Source: Candidatus Binatota bacterium (lineage in GTDB: Bacteria; Desulfobacterota; Binatia; Bin18). From it: a stretch of 5,922 bases of DNA. The position numbers were made by a program, and so were the translations under genes. How positions within the stretch are numbered: the stretch's first letter is position 1; the number at the start of each line of letters is the position of its first letter. The notes below the pieces were generated by a model. The model saw only the letters and a program-made list of their open reading frames with translations. It was not told the DNA's origin and searched no databases. Below, in pieces: positions 1-5,835 of this stretch. The stretch covers positions 1 to 5,922 of the forward strand of contig WTHE01000575.1 in assembly GCA_011523315.1 (NCBI GenBank), written 5' to 3'.

Positions 1-981
1 GGGGAGGGTGAGCCGTCCCTCAGAGACCTGCCTGGGGCCTTGTCGATGGACATGCTGCCGCACAAGCGGGTCAAGAAATGGTCGTCCGGCCCACCGCCGC
101 TGGCCGGCCGGGTGGCCGCCATCAAGCCGACCGCCATGCCGATCCTGAGCAATTCCTTCAGCCCGGTCACCATTCAGGTCGGCCGGACGTCTGACGATCT
201 CAAGGGTATCACCACCCAGATCACCAACCTGACCGGCTCGCTTGATGGGGTGGCCGGCGGTGACTTCGGCGACCGGGTCGGCGGGCTGCGACGGGTCGGC
301 ATCGATGTCGCCCTGGTCGTCGACGCCACCGACAGCATGCAGTTCGTGATCGACTCGGTCCGCGAGCGGCTCAGCAACATGATCGAATCGCTCCAAACCA
401 TGGTCGATACCACCCGGGTCGGCATTGTGGCCTACCGCGACCGGGGTGAGGATTACGTCACCCGCTGGGTCGATTTCAGCTTCTCGACCTCGAAGCTGCA
501 GGGTTTTCTGGTCAACCTCGAAGCCGGCGGCGGAGGCGACTGGCCCGAGGCGGTGTACGAGGGCGTGGACGTGGCGATTCACGATCTCAGCTGGCGCAAG
601 AAATCGCGTCGGATTGTCGTCATCGTGTCAGGCTCGTCTCCGCACCCCGAGTCGGTCAGCAATATCCTGAACCTGGCCCAGAGCTTTCGGGCCGGGGGCG
701 GCTATGTGAGCGTCATGGACCTGGCCGAAAGGATGCATGAAGACTTCGAGCGCGCCCTGTGGAAGCAAACCGCCCATCTGACCAAGGTCGCCTTCAGCCC
801 GTCTCCGCTGCCCGGCTTCTACCAGGAGTTCCGGGACACCATGGCCTCGATCGCCACCGCTGGCGGCGGCGAGTTCATTCCCCTGACCGACGAGAAACAG
901 CTGACCAAGCAGATCATCGTCCTGACCTTTGGCACGCGCTGGGAAACGGAGATGGAACGCTTCCTGCGAGACCTGAGCTAA
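1..981 (+). CDS. VWA domain protein, 5' end cut by the window edge
   Basis: The frame is open from base 1, and no good ribosome site precedes the in-frame TTG at 40 or the ATGs at 46 and 52, so the gene very likely starts upstream. About 100 residues of Pro/Gly/Thr-containing linker lead into a VWA domain. A hydrophobic first strand ends in the MIDAS-like loop D-A-T-D-S-M (322-339; DxTxS form of DxSxS). The block RVGIVAYRDRGE and the loop GGGGDWPEAV (526-555) follow, a pattern known from VWA proteins often found with ExbB/ExbD genes. The third loop reads SGSSPH (628-645) where relatives usually have GDAPPH, so the expected Asp is Gly (631-633). VWA domains usually bind metal and mediate protein contacts; here metal binding may be weakened. 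The C-terminus ends in a predicted helix and the gene lies 69 bases before the TPR gene, suggesting a shared function in the envelope. Location (membrane-anchored or exported) is inferred, because the N-terminus is missing. Confidence 0.88.
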   Translation, partial: GEGEPSLRDLPGALSMDMLPHKRVKKWSSGPPPLAGRVAAIKPTAMPILSNSFSPVTIQVGRTSDDLKGITTQITNLTGSLDGVAGGDFGDRVGGLRRVGIDVALVVDATDSMQFVIDSVRERLSNMIESLQTMVDTTRVGIVAYRDRGEDYVTRWVDFSFSTSKLQGFLVNLEAGGGGDWPEAVYEGVDVAIHDLSWRKKSRRIVVIVSGSSPHPESVSNILNLAQSFRAGGGYVSVMDLAERMHEDFERALWKQTAHLTKVAFSPSPLPGFYQEFRDTMASIATAGGGEFIPLTDEKQLTKQIIVLTFGTRWETEMERFLRDLS

Positions 982-1027
982 AAAGGTATCCGTGATAGAG
1001 AAGGGAACGAAATCACGCCTACCTTTT
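980..1027 (+). repeat. Imperfect palindrome between VWA and TPR genes (copy 1), terminator-like
   Basis: AAAAGGTA (981-988) pairs with TACCTTTT (1020-1027), and inside it CGTGAT (991-996) pairs with ATCACG (1012-1017). A 2x2 mismatch separates the two stems and the loop is 15 bases. The A-tract on the left and T-tract on the right resemble a weak bidirectional intrinsic terminator or attenuator. The left arm, 980-997, matches 3566-3583 in 15 of 18 positions, so this may instead be a member of a dispersed repeat family. The element starts on the stop codon of the VWA gene and ends 23 bases before the TPR start codon. Confidence 0.6.
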
Positions 1028-1050
1028 CCCGAGCACGAGGAGCACCCCCA

Positions 1051-3510
1051 ATGATGAAGGCAGAAGTCGGCACGATGAACCGTGGGCTCACAACGCGCTC
1101 CGCGTTCCGTCTTGTCTGTCCCTTTCGGTTCCGCATTCTATATGCCGTCCTCCTCATTGGCGCGTATTGCCTGGTGTCCGGCCTGGCCGCCCCAGGGCCG
1201 GGGCACGCGGCCACGATCTCGGACTTGGCGCCCCGCGCCGCCCAGGCCAAAAACCGGGCCAACCAGCTGAGGACCGGCGGCCAGGCCGGCCAGCTCGACG
1301 CCATCGGAGCTATCGGTCCGCTGGCCATGGAGTTTGTGGCCGCCTCGGATCTGACCACTGCGGTCAAGACCGAGCGCGCGAACGTGCGGCAGATTTACAC
1401 CGACCTGAGCGCGCCCCTGCAAGCCATCTACAAGGCCAACACCGATGTCATGGAACGCTGGATGCAGGACATCATGGCCGTCGACGGCGACCTGGAGGCG
1501 CTGTACGAAGAGGCGCGGTGGAGAGACGCCCAGGATGTAGCGGCCCGCGCGCTGTATTTTCTCAACTGGCTCAAGTATGTCGGCTCGTTCGTGTATGAGG
1601 GCGAGCGCCAGACCCAACTGCTCAGAGACGCGATTAACGGCTTCTCCGAGTTTGCCTCCGGCCCGGCGTCGAGCATCAAGCGCGAGACCCTGTTCGGCCG
1701 CGCCCTGAGCGAGCGCGAACTGGGCGAGTATGACTGGGCGATCAACGACTTTGAGGCGCTGCTGAAAGATAAGGCGACCAGCCCCAGCATGCGTACCAAG
1801 GTCACCAGCGCGCTGGCAGAGACCCGCCGTCTGGCCAAACGCGGCAAACGCAGCGGCCCCTCGCCCGAGGACCTGCTCGATCAACAGCTGGCCGAAGCCA
1901 GCGGTCTGTTTGAGCGCAGCCAGCAGGAACGCGGCACGCAGCGCCGCAAGACCCGCGAACGGGCCATCGGCCTGGTGTTGGGGGTCAAAGAGTCAGACAA
2001 CGCCGACGAGACGTGGAGAGCCAGGGCCGACAGCCTGCTGGCCCAGAACCTGAACGAAGACGAAAAGGTGGCCCTCGACCCCTATATGCCGTGGCACAAC
2101 GCGGCGGCTTTTATTCGCAAGGGCCAGTACGCCAAGGCCATCCCCGTCCTGCGGACGGTGCTGGAGTCGGACGATGCACGCGCCCAGCGCCATAAACAGG
2201 ACGCCCGCTACTACCTCGGCGACGCGCTGCTCAGAACCGGCCGGCTGCGCCGGGCGATCACCACCCTGGACAGCTACCTCAACGGCGGGGCGTCCAAGAA
2301 TGTGGTCAACGCCGCCTACCTGCGTTTCAAGGCCGCCGAGGCCCTGTTTGCTCAGTCGCAGAACCAGACCAACGGCCGCCTGTATGTGAACGCGGCCAGA
2401 GACCTGATCAACCGCGATCCCAGGAACCGCTCAAAAGCCGTCCACGAGGCGCACTTCCGGCTTGGCGAGTATCAGCACGGCCAGGAAAACTATCTCGAAG
2501 CCGTGAACTCGTATCAGCGCGTCCGCGGCAATACCGAGTTTCGCTTCCGGGCCGATTTTGCCACCCTGCAGAGCTATTTCTCGATCTACGAACAGTGGGA
2601 AGAAGACCCCGATACAGACCTGGGCATCAGCCCCGACGACCTCAAGCAGGGCATCAGAGACGGCCTGGTCGCCTTTGAACAGAGCAGCGCCGCGTTTGAA
2701 AAGCAGAACCCCAAGGGCAAAAACCGCGAGAATCTCAGGAATTATCGCGGCCGAGTCAAGTTCATGCACGCAGTCCTGCTCAGCGAGGACACCGACACCA
2801 ACGCGGCCCAGATCGCCGACCTGCTGCACGACTTCGAGCAGCAGTACCCGGTCCATAAAGACGCCTTTGAAACCGTGGCTCGCGTCCGCCTGGTAACGCT
2901 GGAGAAAGCCGGCCGCTTTGAGGAGCTGGAAAAGAATGTGGCGGCCATCTTTGCCACCTACGACACCGACAAGCGCCTCGAGCTGCTCACAGCGCTCGAC
3001 CAGGTCCTCGCGCGGGACATTCGGACCCTGGAGAAACAGAACGATACGGACAATCTCCAGGCCGCCAAACGCACCCTGGCCCGCCTGTACAGCGACAAGA
3101 TTGCACGTCAGGACTTTGCCGCAGACGAGTCCCAGGACAAGTTCAAATACGAGCTGGCCCAGCTGTATCTGGATGTCCGAGACTACGACCAGGCGGCCGT
3201 CCTGTACGCCGAACTCCAGGACGGACCGTATTCGCTGGTCTCATTGGCCGGCTTGGCCCGTATCGCCGAGGTCGGCGGGGACAAGGAACGGGCGCTGGCC
3301 TACTGGGAAGAGATGCTCCAAGACTCGCAGGCCGGGGACCCGATCTGGTTTCGCGGCTCGTACGAGGTCGCCGTGCTGAACGTTTCGCTGGGCAACGCCC
3401 GAGCCGGCTGTCGAACCGCCCGGGGCACCCGCACCATGCTGAACCGGCTGGGAGACCAGCAGCTCAAGAAACAGATCCAGGATTTCGTGACCGAGAACTG
3501 CGGCGTCTGA
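1051..3510 (+). CDS. Large exported TPR-repeat protein
   Basis: An 819-residue protein. The ATG at 1051 is preferred because GAGGAG (1037-1042) sits 8 bases upstream; the ATG at 1078 lacks such a site. Residues 1-28 are basic, about 29-47 are hydrophobic, and a GHA-A site near residues 51-54 fits signal peptidase I. The Cys at 40 is not in a lipobox, so a soluble periplasmic protein is more likely than a lipoprotein. TPR-like helical pairs are visible around residues 210-243 (ELGEYDWAI), 351-372 (IRKGQYAKAI), 384-412 (LLRTGRLRRAI), 466-490 and 700-775. Between them lie highly charged helical stretches. The mature protein has only two cysteines, C787 and C817, near the C-terminus, which could form a disulfide. 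TPR proteins act as binding scaffolds, and here the partner is probably the ExbB/ExbD pair or the VWA protein. No enzymatic domain is recognisable. Similar roles are known for TPR proteins beside Tol and Glt systems, but no specific orthology is claimed. Confidence 0.9.
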   Translation: MMKAEVGTMNRGLTTRSAFRLVCPFRFRILYAVLLIGAYCLVSGLAAPGPGHAATISDLAPRAAQAKNRANQLRTGGQAGQLDAIGAIGPLAMEFVAASDLTTAVKTERANVRQIYTDLSAPLQAIYKANTDVMERWMQDIMAVDGDLEALYEEARWRDAQDVAARALYFLNWLKYVGSFVYEGERQTQLLRDAINGFSEFASGPASSIKRETLFGRALSERELGEYDWAINDFEALLKDKATSPSMRTKVTSALAETRRLAKRGKRSGPSPEDLLDQQLAEASGLFERSQQERGTQRRKTRERAIGLVLGVKESDNADETWRARADSLLAQNLNEDEKVALDPYMPWHNAAAFIRKGQYAKAIPVLRTVLESDDARAQRHKQDARYYLGDALLRTGRLRRAITTLDSYLNGGASKNVVNAAYLRFKAAEALFAQSQNQTNGRLYVNAARDLINRDPRNRSKAVHEAHFRLGEYQHGQENYLEAVNSYQRVRGNTEFRFRADFATLQSYFSIYEQWEEDPDTDLGISPDDLKQGIRDGLVAFEQSSAAFEKQNPKGKNRENLRNYRGRVKFMHAVLLSEDTDTNAAQIADLLHDFEQQYPVHKDAFETVARVRLVTLEKAGRFEELEKNVAAIFATYDTDKRLELLTALDQVLARDIRTLEKQNDTDNLQAAKRTLARLYSDKIARQDFAADESQDKFKYELAQLYLDVRDYDQAAVLYAELQDGPYSLVSLAGLARIAEVGGDKERALAYWEEMLQDSQAGDPIWFRGSYEVAVLNVSLGNARAGCRTARGTRTMLNRLGDQQLKKQIQDFVTENCGV

Positions 3511-3565
3511 CACAGCTTTTCCCCACCGCCCGGGCTGGCTCGGCGACCCGCACCGGGCTAGGCCA

Positions 3566-3616
3566 AAAAAGGTGAGCGTGATAACACACACAGCCTGAAA
3601 GGATATCACGATCACC
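3566..3616 (+). repeat. Imperfect palindrome before exbB (copy 2)
   Basis: GGTGA (3571-3575) pairs with TCACC (3612-3616) and CGTGAT (3577-3582) pairs with ATCACG (3605-3610), separated by a single G-A mismatch; the loop is 22 bases. The left arm AAAAAGGT-nnn-CGTGATA equals that of the palindrome at 980-1027. The loop contains the AAAGGA ribosome-site candidate, and the right arm covers the region where the exbB-like protein should start. The hairpin could therefore control initiation of exbB translation. This role is inferred from the pairing only. Confidence 0.5.
3598..3603 (+). promoter_or_regulatory. Ribosome binding site candidate for the exbB-like gene
   Basis: AAAGGA is the best Shine-Dalgarno match in the gap. 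It points to initiation near 3608-3613, but the codons there are ACG and ATC, not ATG, GTG or TTG. ATC at 3611 lies at the ideal distance of 7 bases. The site lies in the loop of the palindrome at 3566-3616. Confidence 0.4.
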
Positions 3617-3664
3617 GTCTCACCCACAGATCAGGGAATCTGGCTCTTTCTGGCCAAGGGCGGC

Positions 3665-4273
3665 GTGGTGTTGTTCATCATCGCCGTCCTGTCCATCGTT
3701 GCCTTTGCCATTGTGCTGGCCAAGTTCTGGTCGCTGTGGCGGTTCCGCACCCACCTCAGCACGCTCAACCAGCGTATCGAGCCCCAGCTGGCCGAGGGCA
3801 ACATCTCGGTCGCCCTGGGCGTCTGCCGTGAATACACCAGCCCGCTCAGCCGGCTGTTTGAGGCCGCCATTGTGTATCGGGACCGCGGCCATAGCGACCT
3901 GACCCGCCGTCTGGAGCGTCTGGGTGGAGATGTGGTCGCGGCCCTGGAGTCCTATCTGGGCGTGCTGGCGGCGGTGATCGGGGTGGCCCCGATGCTGGGA
4001 TTTCTGGGCACCATCATCGGTCTGATCCGCGCCTTCATGAGCTGGGAAGTGATGGGCGACCAGATCACGATCAATATCCTGGCCGGTGGTATCTACGAAG
4101 CCATGATCACCACCGCCGCCGGTCTGAGTGTCACGATTCCGTACTATCTGATCTATAATCACCTCACCGCCCGGGTTAAACGTCTGACCCGGCTGACCGA
4201 AGAGCACACCGAGACCCTGGTTGATATGCTCACCCAAGCGCAGCCCCGGGAGCCCCTCAGCGATGCAGTTTAA
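3665..4273 (+). CDS. exbB: MotA/TolQ/ExbB family proton channel subunit
   Basis: Inner-membrane channel subunit that, with an ExbD/TolR partner, converts proton flow into force on periplasmic partners. From GTG 3665 the protein has 202 residues. TM1 lies at about residues 1-20. A cytoplasmic domain follows, including the conserved-type stretch SPLSRLFEAAI. TM2 carries APMLGFLGTIIGLI and TM3 carries GGIYEAMITTAAGLSVTIPYYL, the signature regions of the family, including the pore-lining Thr of LGT and of TTAAG. The GTG at 3665 is the first standard start codon in frame, but the frame is open from 3599. Residues encoded at 3611-3664, including IWLFLAKGG, look like the family's N-terminal amphipathic helix, so real coding probably begins near 3611 at a non-standard ATC codon, or an ATG has been lost through mutation or a sequence error. 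The 3' end overlaps exbD by 11 bases, so the two are likely translationally coupled. Subfamily (ExbB or TolQ) cannot be decided; the symbol is family-level. Confidence 0.9.
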   Translation: MVLFIIAVLSIVAFAIVLAKFWSLWRFRTHLSTLNQRIEPQLAEGNISVALGVCREYTSPLSRLFEAAIVYRDRGHSDLTRRLERLGGDVVAALESYLGVLAAVIGVAPMLGFLGTIIGLIRAFMSWEVMGDQITINILAGGIYEAMITTAAGLSVTIPYYLIYNHLTARVKRLTRLTEEHTETLVDMLTQAQPREPLSDAV

Positions 4274-4679
4274 CAAGCACCCACAGCCCAGCCCGAACCT
4301 CGACTCGGTGGCCCTGACCGACATCATCATGAACATGTTCATCTTCTTCTTCATTACGTTCAGCTTTCTGGCCACGTTTAATCAGACCAGAGAGGGCCGG
4401 GTCGATGTCAGCCTGCCCAAGGCGTCGTCAGCCGCCTCCCAGGTGGAACGGACACGCCTCACGGTGAGTCTGGACAAGGCCGGCGGCCTGTTTCTGAACG
4501 AACAGGAGACCAGCCTGGAGCAGCTTCAGAACGTCTTCCAGGCCGAGCGGGAAAAGGGCAGCGAGGTCACCCTGGTGGTCCGCGCCGACCAGGAAGTCCA
4601 GCACGGCCGGGTGGTCAACGTGATGGATCTGGCCCGGACCGAGGGTCTGCACCGCCTGGCCATCGCCACCGTCAAATGA
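4263..4679 (+). CDS. exbD: ExbD/TolR family biopolymer transport protein
   Basis: A 138-residue partner of the upstream ExbB-like subunit. The ATG at 4263 is chosen over an in-frame start at 4221 because it gives the usual family length and topology and has GGGAG (4248-4252) 10 bases upstream. A short cytoplasmic N-terminus of about 18 residues precedes the single membrane segment (about residues 19-41, LTDIIMNMFIFFF). This holds the conserved proton-carrying Asp, here D20. Next come the typical VSLPKA stretch and a periplasmic domain of ExbD type, with the segment VTLVVRADQEVQHGRVVNVMD near residues 100-120. There is no OmpA-like peptidoglycan-binding tail, unlike MotB or ZorB. The start overlaps the exbB stop by 11 bases and the TGA stop overlaps an ATG at 4676, which indicates tight coupling on both sides. 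Confidence 0.92.
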   Translation: MQFNKHPQPSPNLDSVALTDIIMNMFIFFFITFSFLATFNQTREGRVDVSLPKASSAASQVERTRLTVSLDKAGGLFLNEQETSLEQLQNVFQAEREKGSEVTLVVRADQEVQHGRVVNVMDLARTEGLHRLAIATVK

Positions 4680-4867
4680 CACACGCCCAAGGGCTGGCCG
4701 GGGGGAAACCGCCGCCCGAGTCGGACATCCTGAATGAAATGGATACGAAAGACACGCTCGACGCGCTCCACACCACCGACCTTCTCCACCTGGCAAGAGC
4801 AAAACCTGGCCGCCATTCGCCGCCGTCTGGCCGCCGCCCGCGCCGCCCGTCCCGGCATCGTGCATGA
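4676..4867 (+). other. Short reading frame overlapping exbD stop; probable 5' part of the SpeE-like gene in another frame
   Basis: The ATG at 4676 forms an ATGA overlap with the exbD stop, a common sign of translational coupling. The first 39 codons use G or C at the third position in 31 cases, as the neighbouring genes do, and give a normal-looking peptide (SDILNEMDTKDTLDALHTTD). After about 4792 this frame turns Arg/Pro-rich with A/T third positions, while the frame of the SpeE-like protein becomes coding-like (WQEQNLAAIRRRL). The simplest reading is one gene starting at 4676 whose frame is shifted by one base between about 4780 and 4795, by a mutation, sequence error or programmed shift. 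The alternative is a 63-residue leader peptide: its TGA at 4865-4867 lies just after an in-frame GTG (4860) of the downstream gene, which could allow reinitiation. Confidence 0.4.
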
Positions 4868-5648
4868 GCAGGTCTCGGCCTATAACCACATCGTCGTGCG
4901 TCGCACGACACAGCAGCTCCTGCTGTGCTACCGCCACCCCCACAGCCGGATTGAAGAAACCGAATCACGGCTTGACCCCGATGACCCCCTCGTCCTGCCC
5001 TCGGCCTATACCCAGGCCATGCTCCTGGCCCTGATCTGGCAGCCCCATCCTCGGCGTATTCTGCTCATCGGGCTGGGCGGGGGACGCCTGCAAATGGTCC
5101 TCCACCACTATCTGGAGCGGGTGACGCTGCATACCGTCGAGCTTGACCCGCTTGTTGTTGCGCTGGCGGAACGCTTCTTTGGCATTGTCCAGGACGAGCG
5201 CCAGCGGATCATCGTCCAGGACGGCCGGGACTATCTGCGTCGGGCTGCCGGCCGGCTGTCTTACGACCTGATCCTGCTCGACGCCTACCGCGTCGAGGGG
5301 GTGCCGCGCCACCTGAGCACCCGCGAGTTTTATACCGAATGTCGCGCCTGTCTGGCTCCGGGCGGTGTGCTGGCCACCAACCTGCACTCGGGCATCCCCG
5401 GCTATGCGGCCGCCCGCGCGACTTTTGAGACGGCCTGGCCGTACACGGCCGTGTTTCCCGTGTTTGGAGGCAATGTGGTGGCCGTCGGCGGTGAGCTGGC
5501 CACGCTGGCCGCACCCGCCTTCTCGGCCCGACTGGGCCTGGTCGAGCAACACTTTCTGGGCCACCTGTCTCTCACCCGGCTGGCCCACGGGCGCGACAGC
5601 CGGGCGGTCAAGACCGGGCGGATTTTACACGACACGGACCAGCCTTGA
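4734..5648 (+). CDS. SpeE-like (spermidine synthase fold) protein, probable methyltransferase-type
   Basis: The longest frame gives 304 residues from ATG 4734, directly after an in-frame TGA at 4731. The first 20 residues (KWIRKTRSTRSTPPTFST) look non-coding, and the true N-terminus probably comes from ATG 4676 in another frame or from GTG 4860. The core is a SpeE-type Rossmann fold. SAYNHIVV is the usual entry strand, GLGGGR at residues 113-118 is the cofactor loop, VELDP holds the acidic residue E136 at the end of strand 2, VQDGRDYL has D163, and YDLILLDAY has D183. It continues with LSTREFYTECRACLAPGGVLATNL, typical of these proteins. True spermidine synthases carry a DSSDP-type loop after the last strand for substrate binding; here it is DAYRVEG, so aminopropyl transfer is not supported and a SAM-dependent transferase of unknown substrate is more likely. 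No membrane segment is seen. It lies directly after exbD and is probably co-transcribed, though its link to the motor genes is unknown. Confidence 0.82.
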   Translation: MKWIRKTRSTRSTPPTFSTWQEQNLAAIRRRLAAARAARPGIVHEQVSAYNHIVVRRTTQQLLLCYRHPHSRIEETESRLDPDDPLVLPSAYTQAMLLALIWQPHPRRILLIGLGGGRLQMVLHHYLERVTLHTVELDPLVVALAERFFGIVQDERQRIIVQDGRDYLRRAAGRLSYDLILLDAYRVEGVPRHLSTREFYTECRACLAPGGVLATNLHSGIPGYAAARATFETAWPYTAVFPVFGGNVVAVGGELATLAAPAFSARLGLVEQHFLGHLSLTRLAHGRDSRAVKTGRILHDTDQP

Positions 5649-5803
5649 GTTACTCCAGAGTTTCATTCAAGGACAGATCAGACGGCACCTCAGCAACGAG
5701 GATGAAGCACACGCAGGAGGAGACGGTCCCATTGTTGATTGAACGTCCAGAAAGTCCCATAGGGCTTGTCTGTCCCTCCATTGACTTTCGCTAAGTGTTC
5801 TGG

Positions 5804-5825
5804 TTTGCAGGGAGCTTCTTGCAAA
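5804..5825 (+). promoter_or_regulatory. Hairpin abutting the ilvE ribosome binding site
   Basis: TTTGCAGGG pairs with TCTTGCAAA (9 base pairs with two G-U wobbles) around the tetraloop AGCT. The last three A bases overlap the AAAGGAGG ribosome site. It could modulate ilvE translation, but there is no T-tract, so it is not an intrinsic terminator. Confidence 0.3.
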
Positions 5826-5830
5826 GGAGG
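5823..5830 (+). promoter_or_regulatory. Ribosome binding site of ilvE
   Basis: AAAGGAGG is a near-perfect Shine-Dalgarno sequence 5 bases before the GTG at 5836. It fixes that unusual start codon, because the only other in-frame candidate, the ATG at 5857, would remove the conserved KIW stretch. Confidence 0.75.
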
Positions 5831-5835
5831 ACGGC

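Noticed and set aside
1156..1173. Possible lipobox at Cys 40 of the TPR protein
   Set aside because: The preceding residues are G-A-Y, not a lipobox, and a standard signal peptidase I site follows downstream.
1138..1884. Long minus-strand open frame (248 codons) opposite the TPR gene
   Set aside because: It is opposite a protein with a signal peptide and TPR repeats, and shows no recognisable motifs or ribosome site.
3528..3558. Possible terminator after the TPR gene (GCCCGG with CCGGGC, 19-base loop)
   Set aside because: It is followed by an A-tract rather than a T-tract on the + strand, and the stem is only 6 base pairs.
3620..4375. Long minus-strand open frame (251 codons) opposite exbB
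   Set aside because: Its product is rich in His, Gln, Asp and Gly with no domain pattern, and it lies opposite a well-supported channel gene; it is a shadow of GC-rich coding sequence.
3665..4679. Zorya-type anti-phage motor (ZorA/ZorB)
   Set aside because: The ExbB-like protein has no long cytoplasmic tail, the ExbD-like protein has no OmpA-type domain, and no ZorC, ZorD or ZorE gene is present.
4965..5588. Minus-strand open frame (207 codons) opposite the SpeE-like gene
   Set aside because: The opposite strand carries clear Rossmann-fold motifs; this frame has low-complexity Gln/Gly/Val-rich content.
5781..5809. Possible promoter for ilvE (TTGACT at 5781-5786)
   Set aside because: No acceptable -10 box lies at the right spacing; the sequence at 5804-5809 is TTTGCA.
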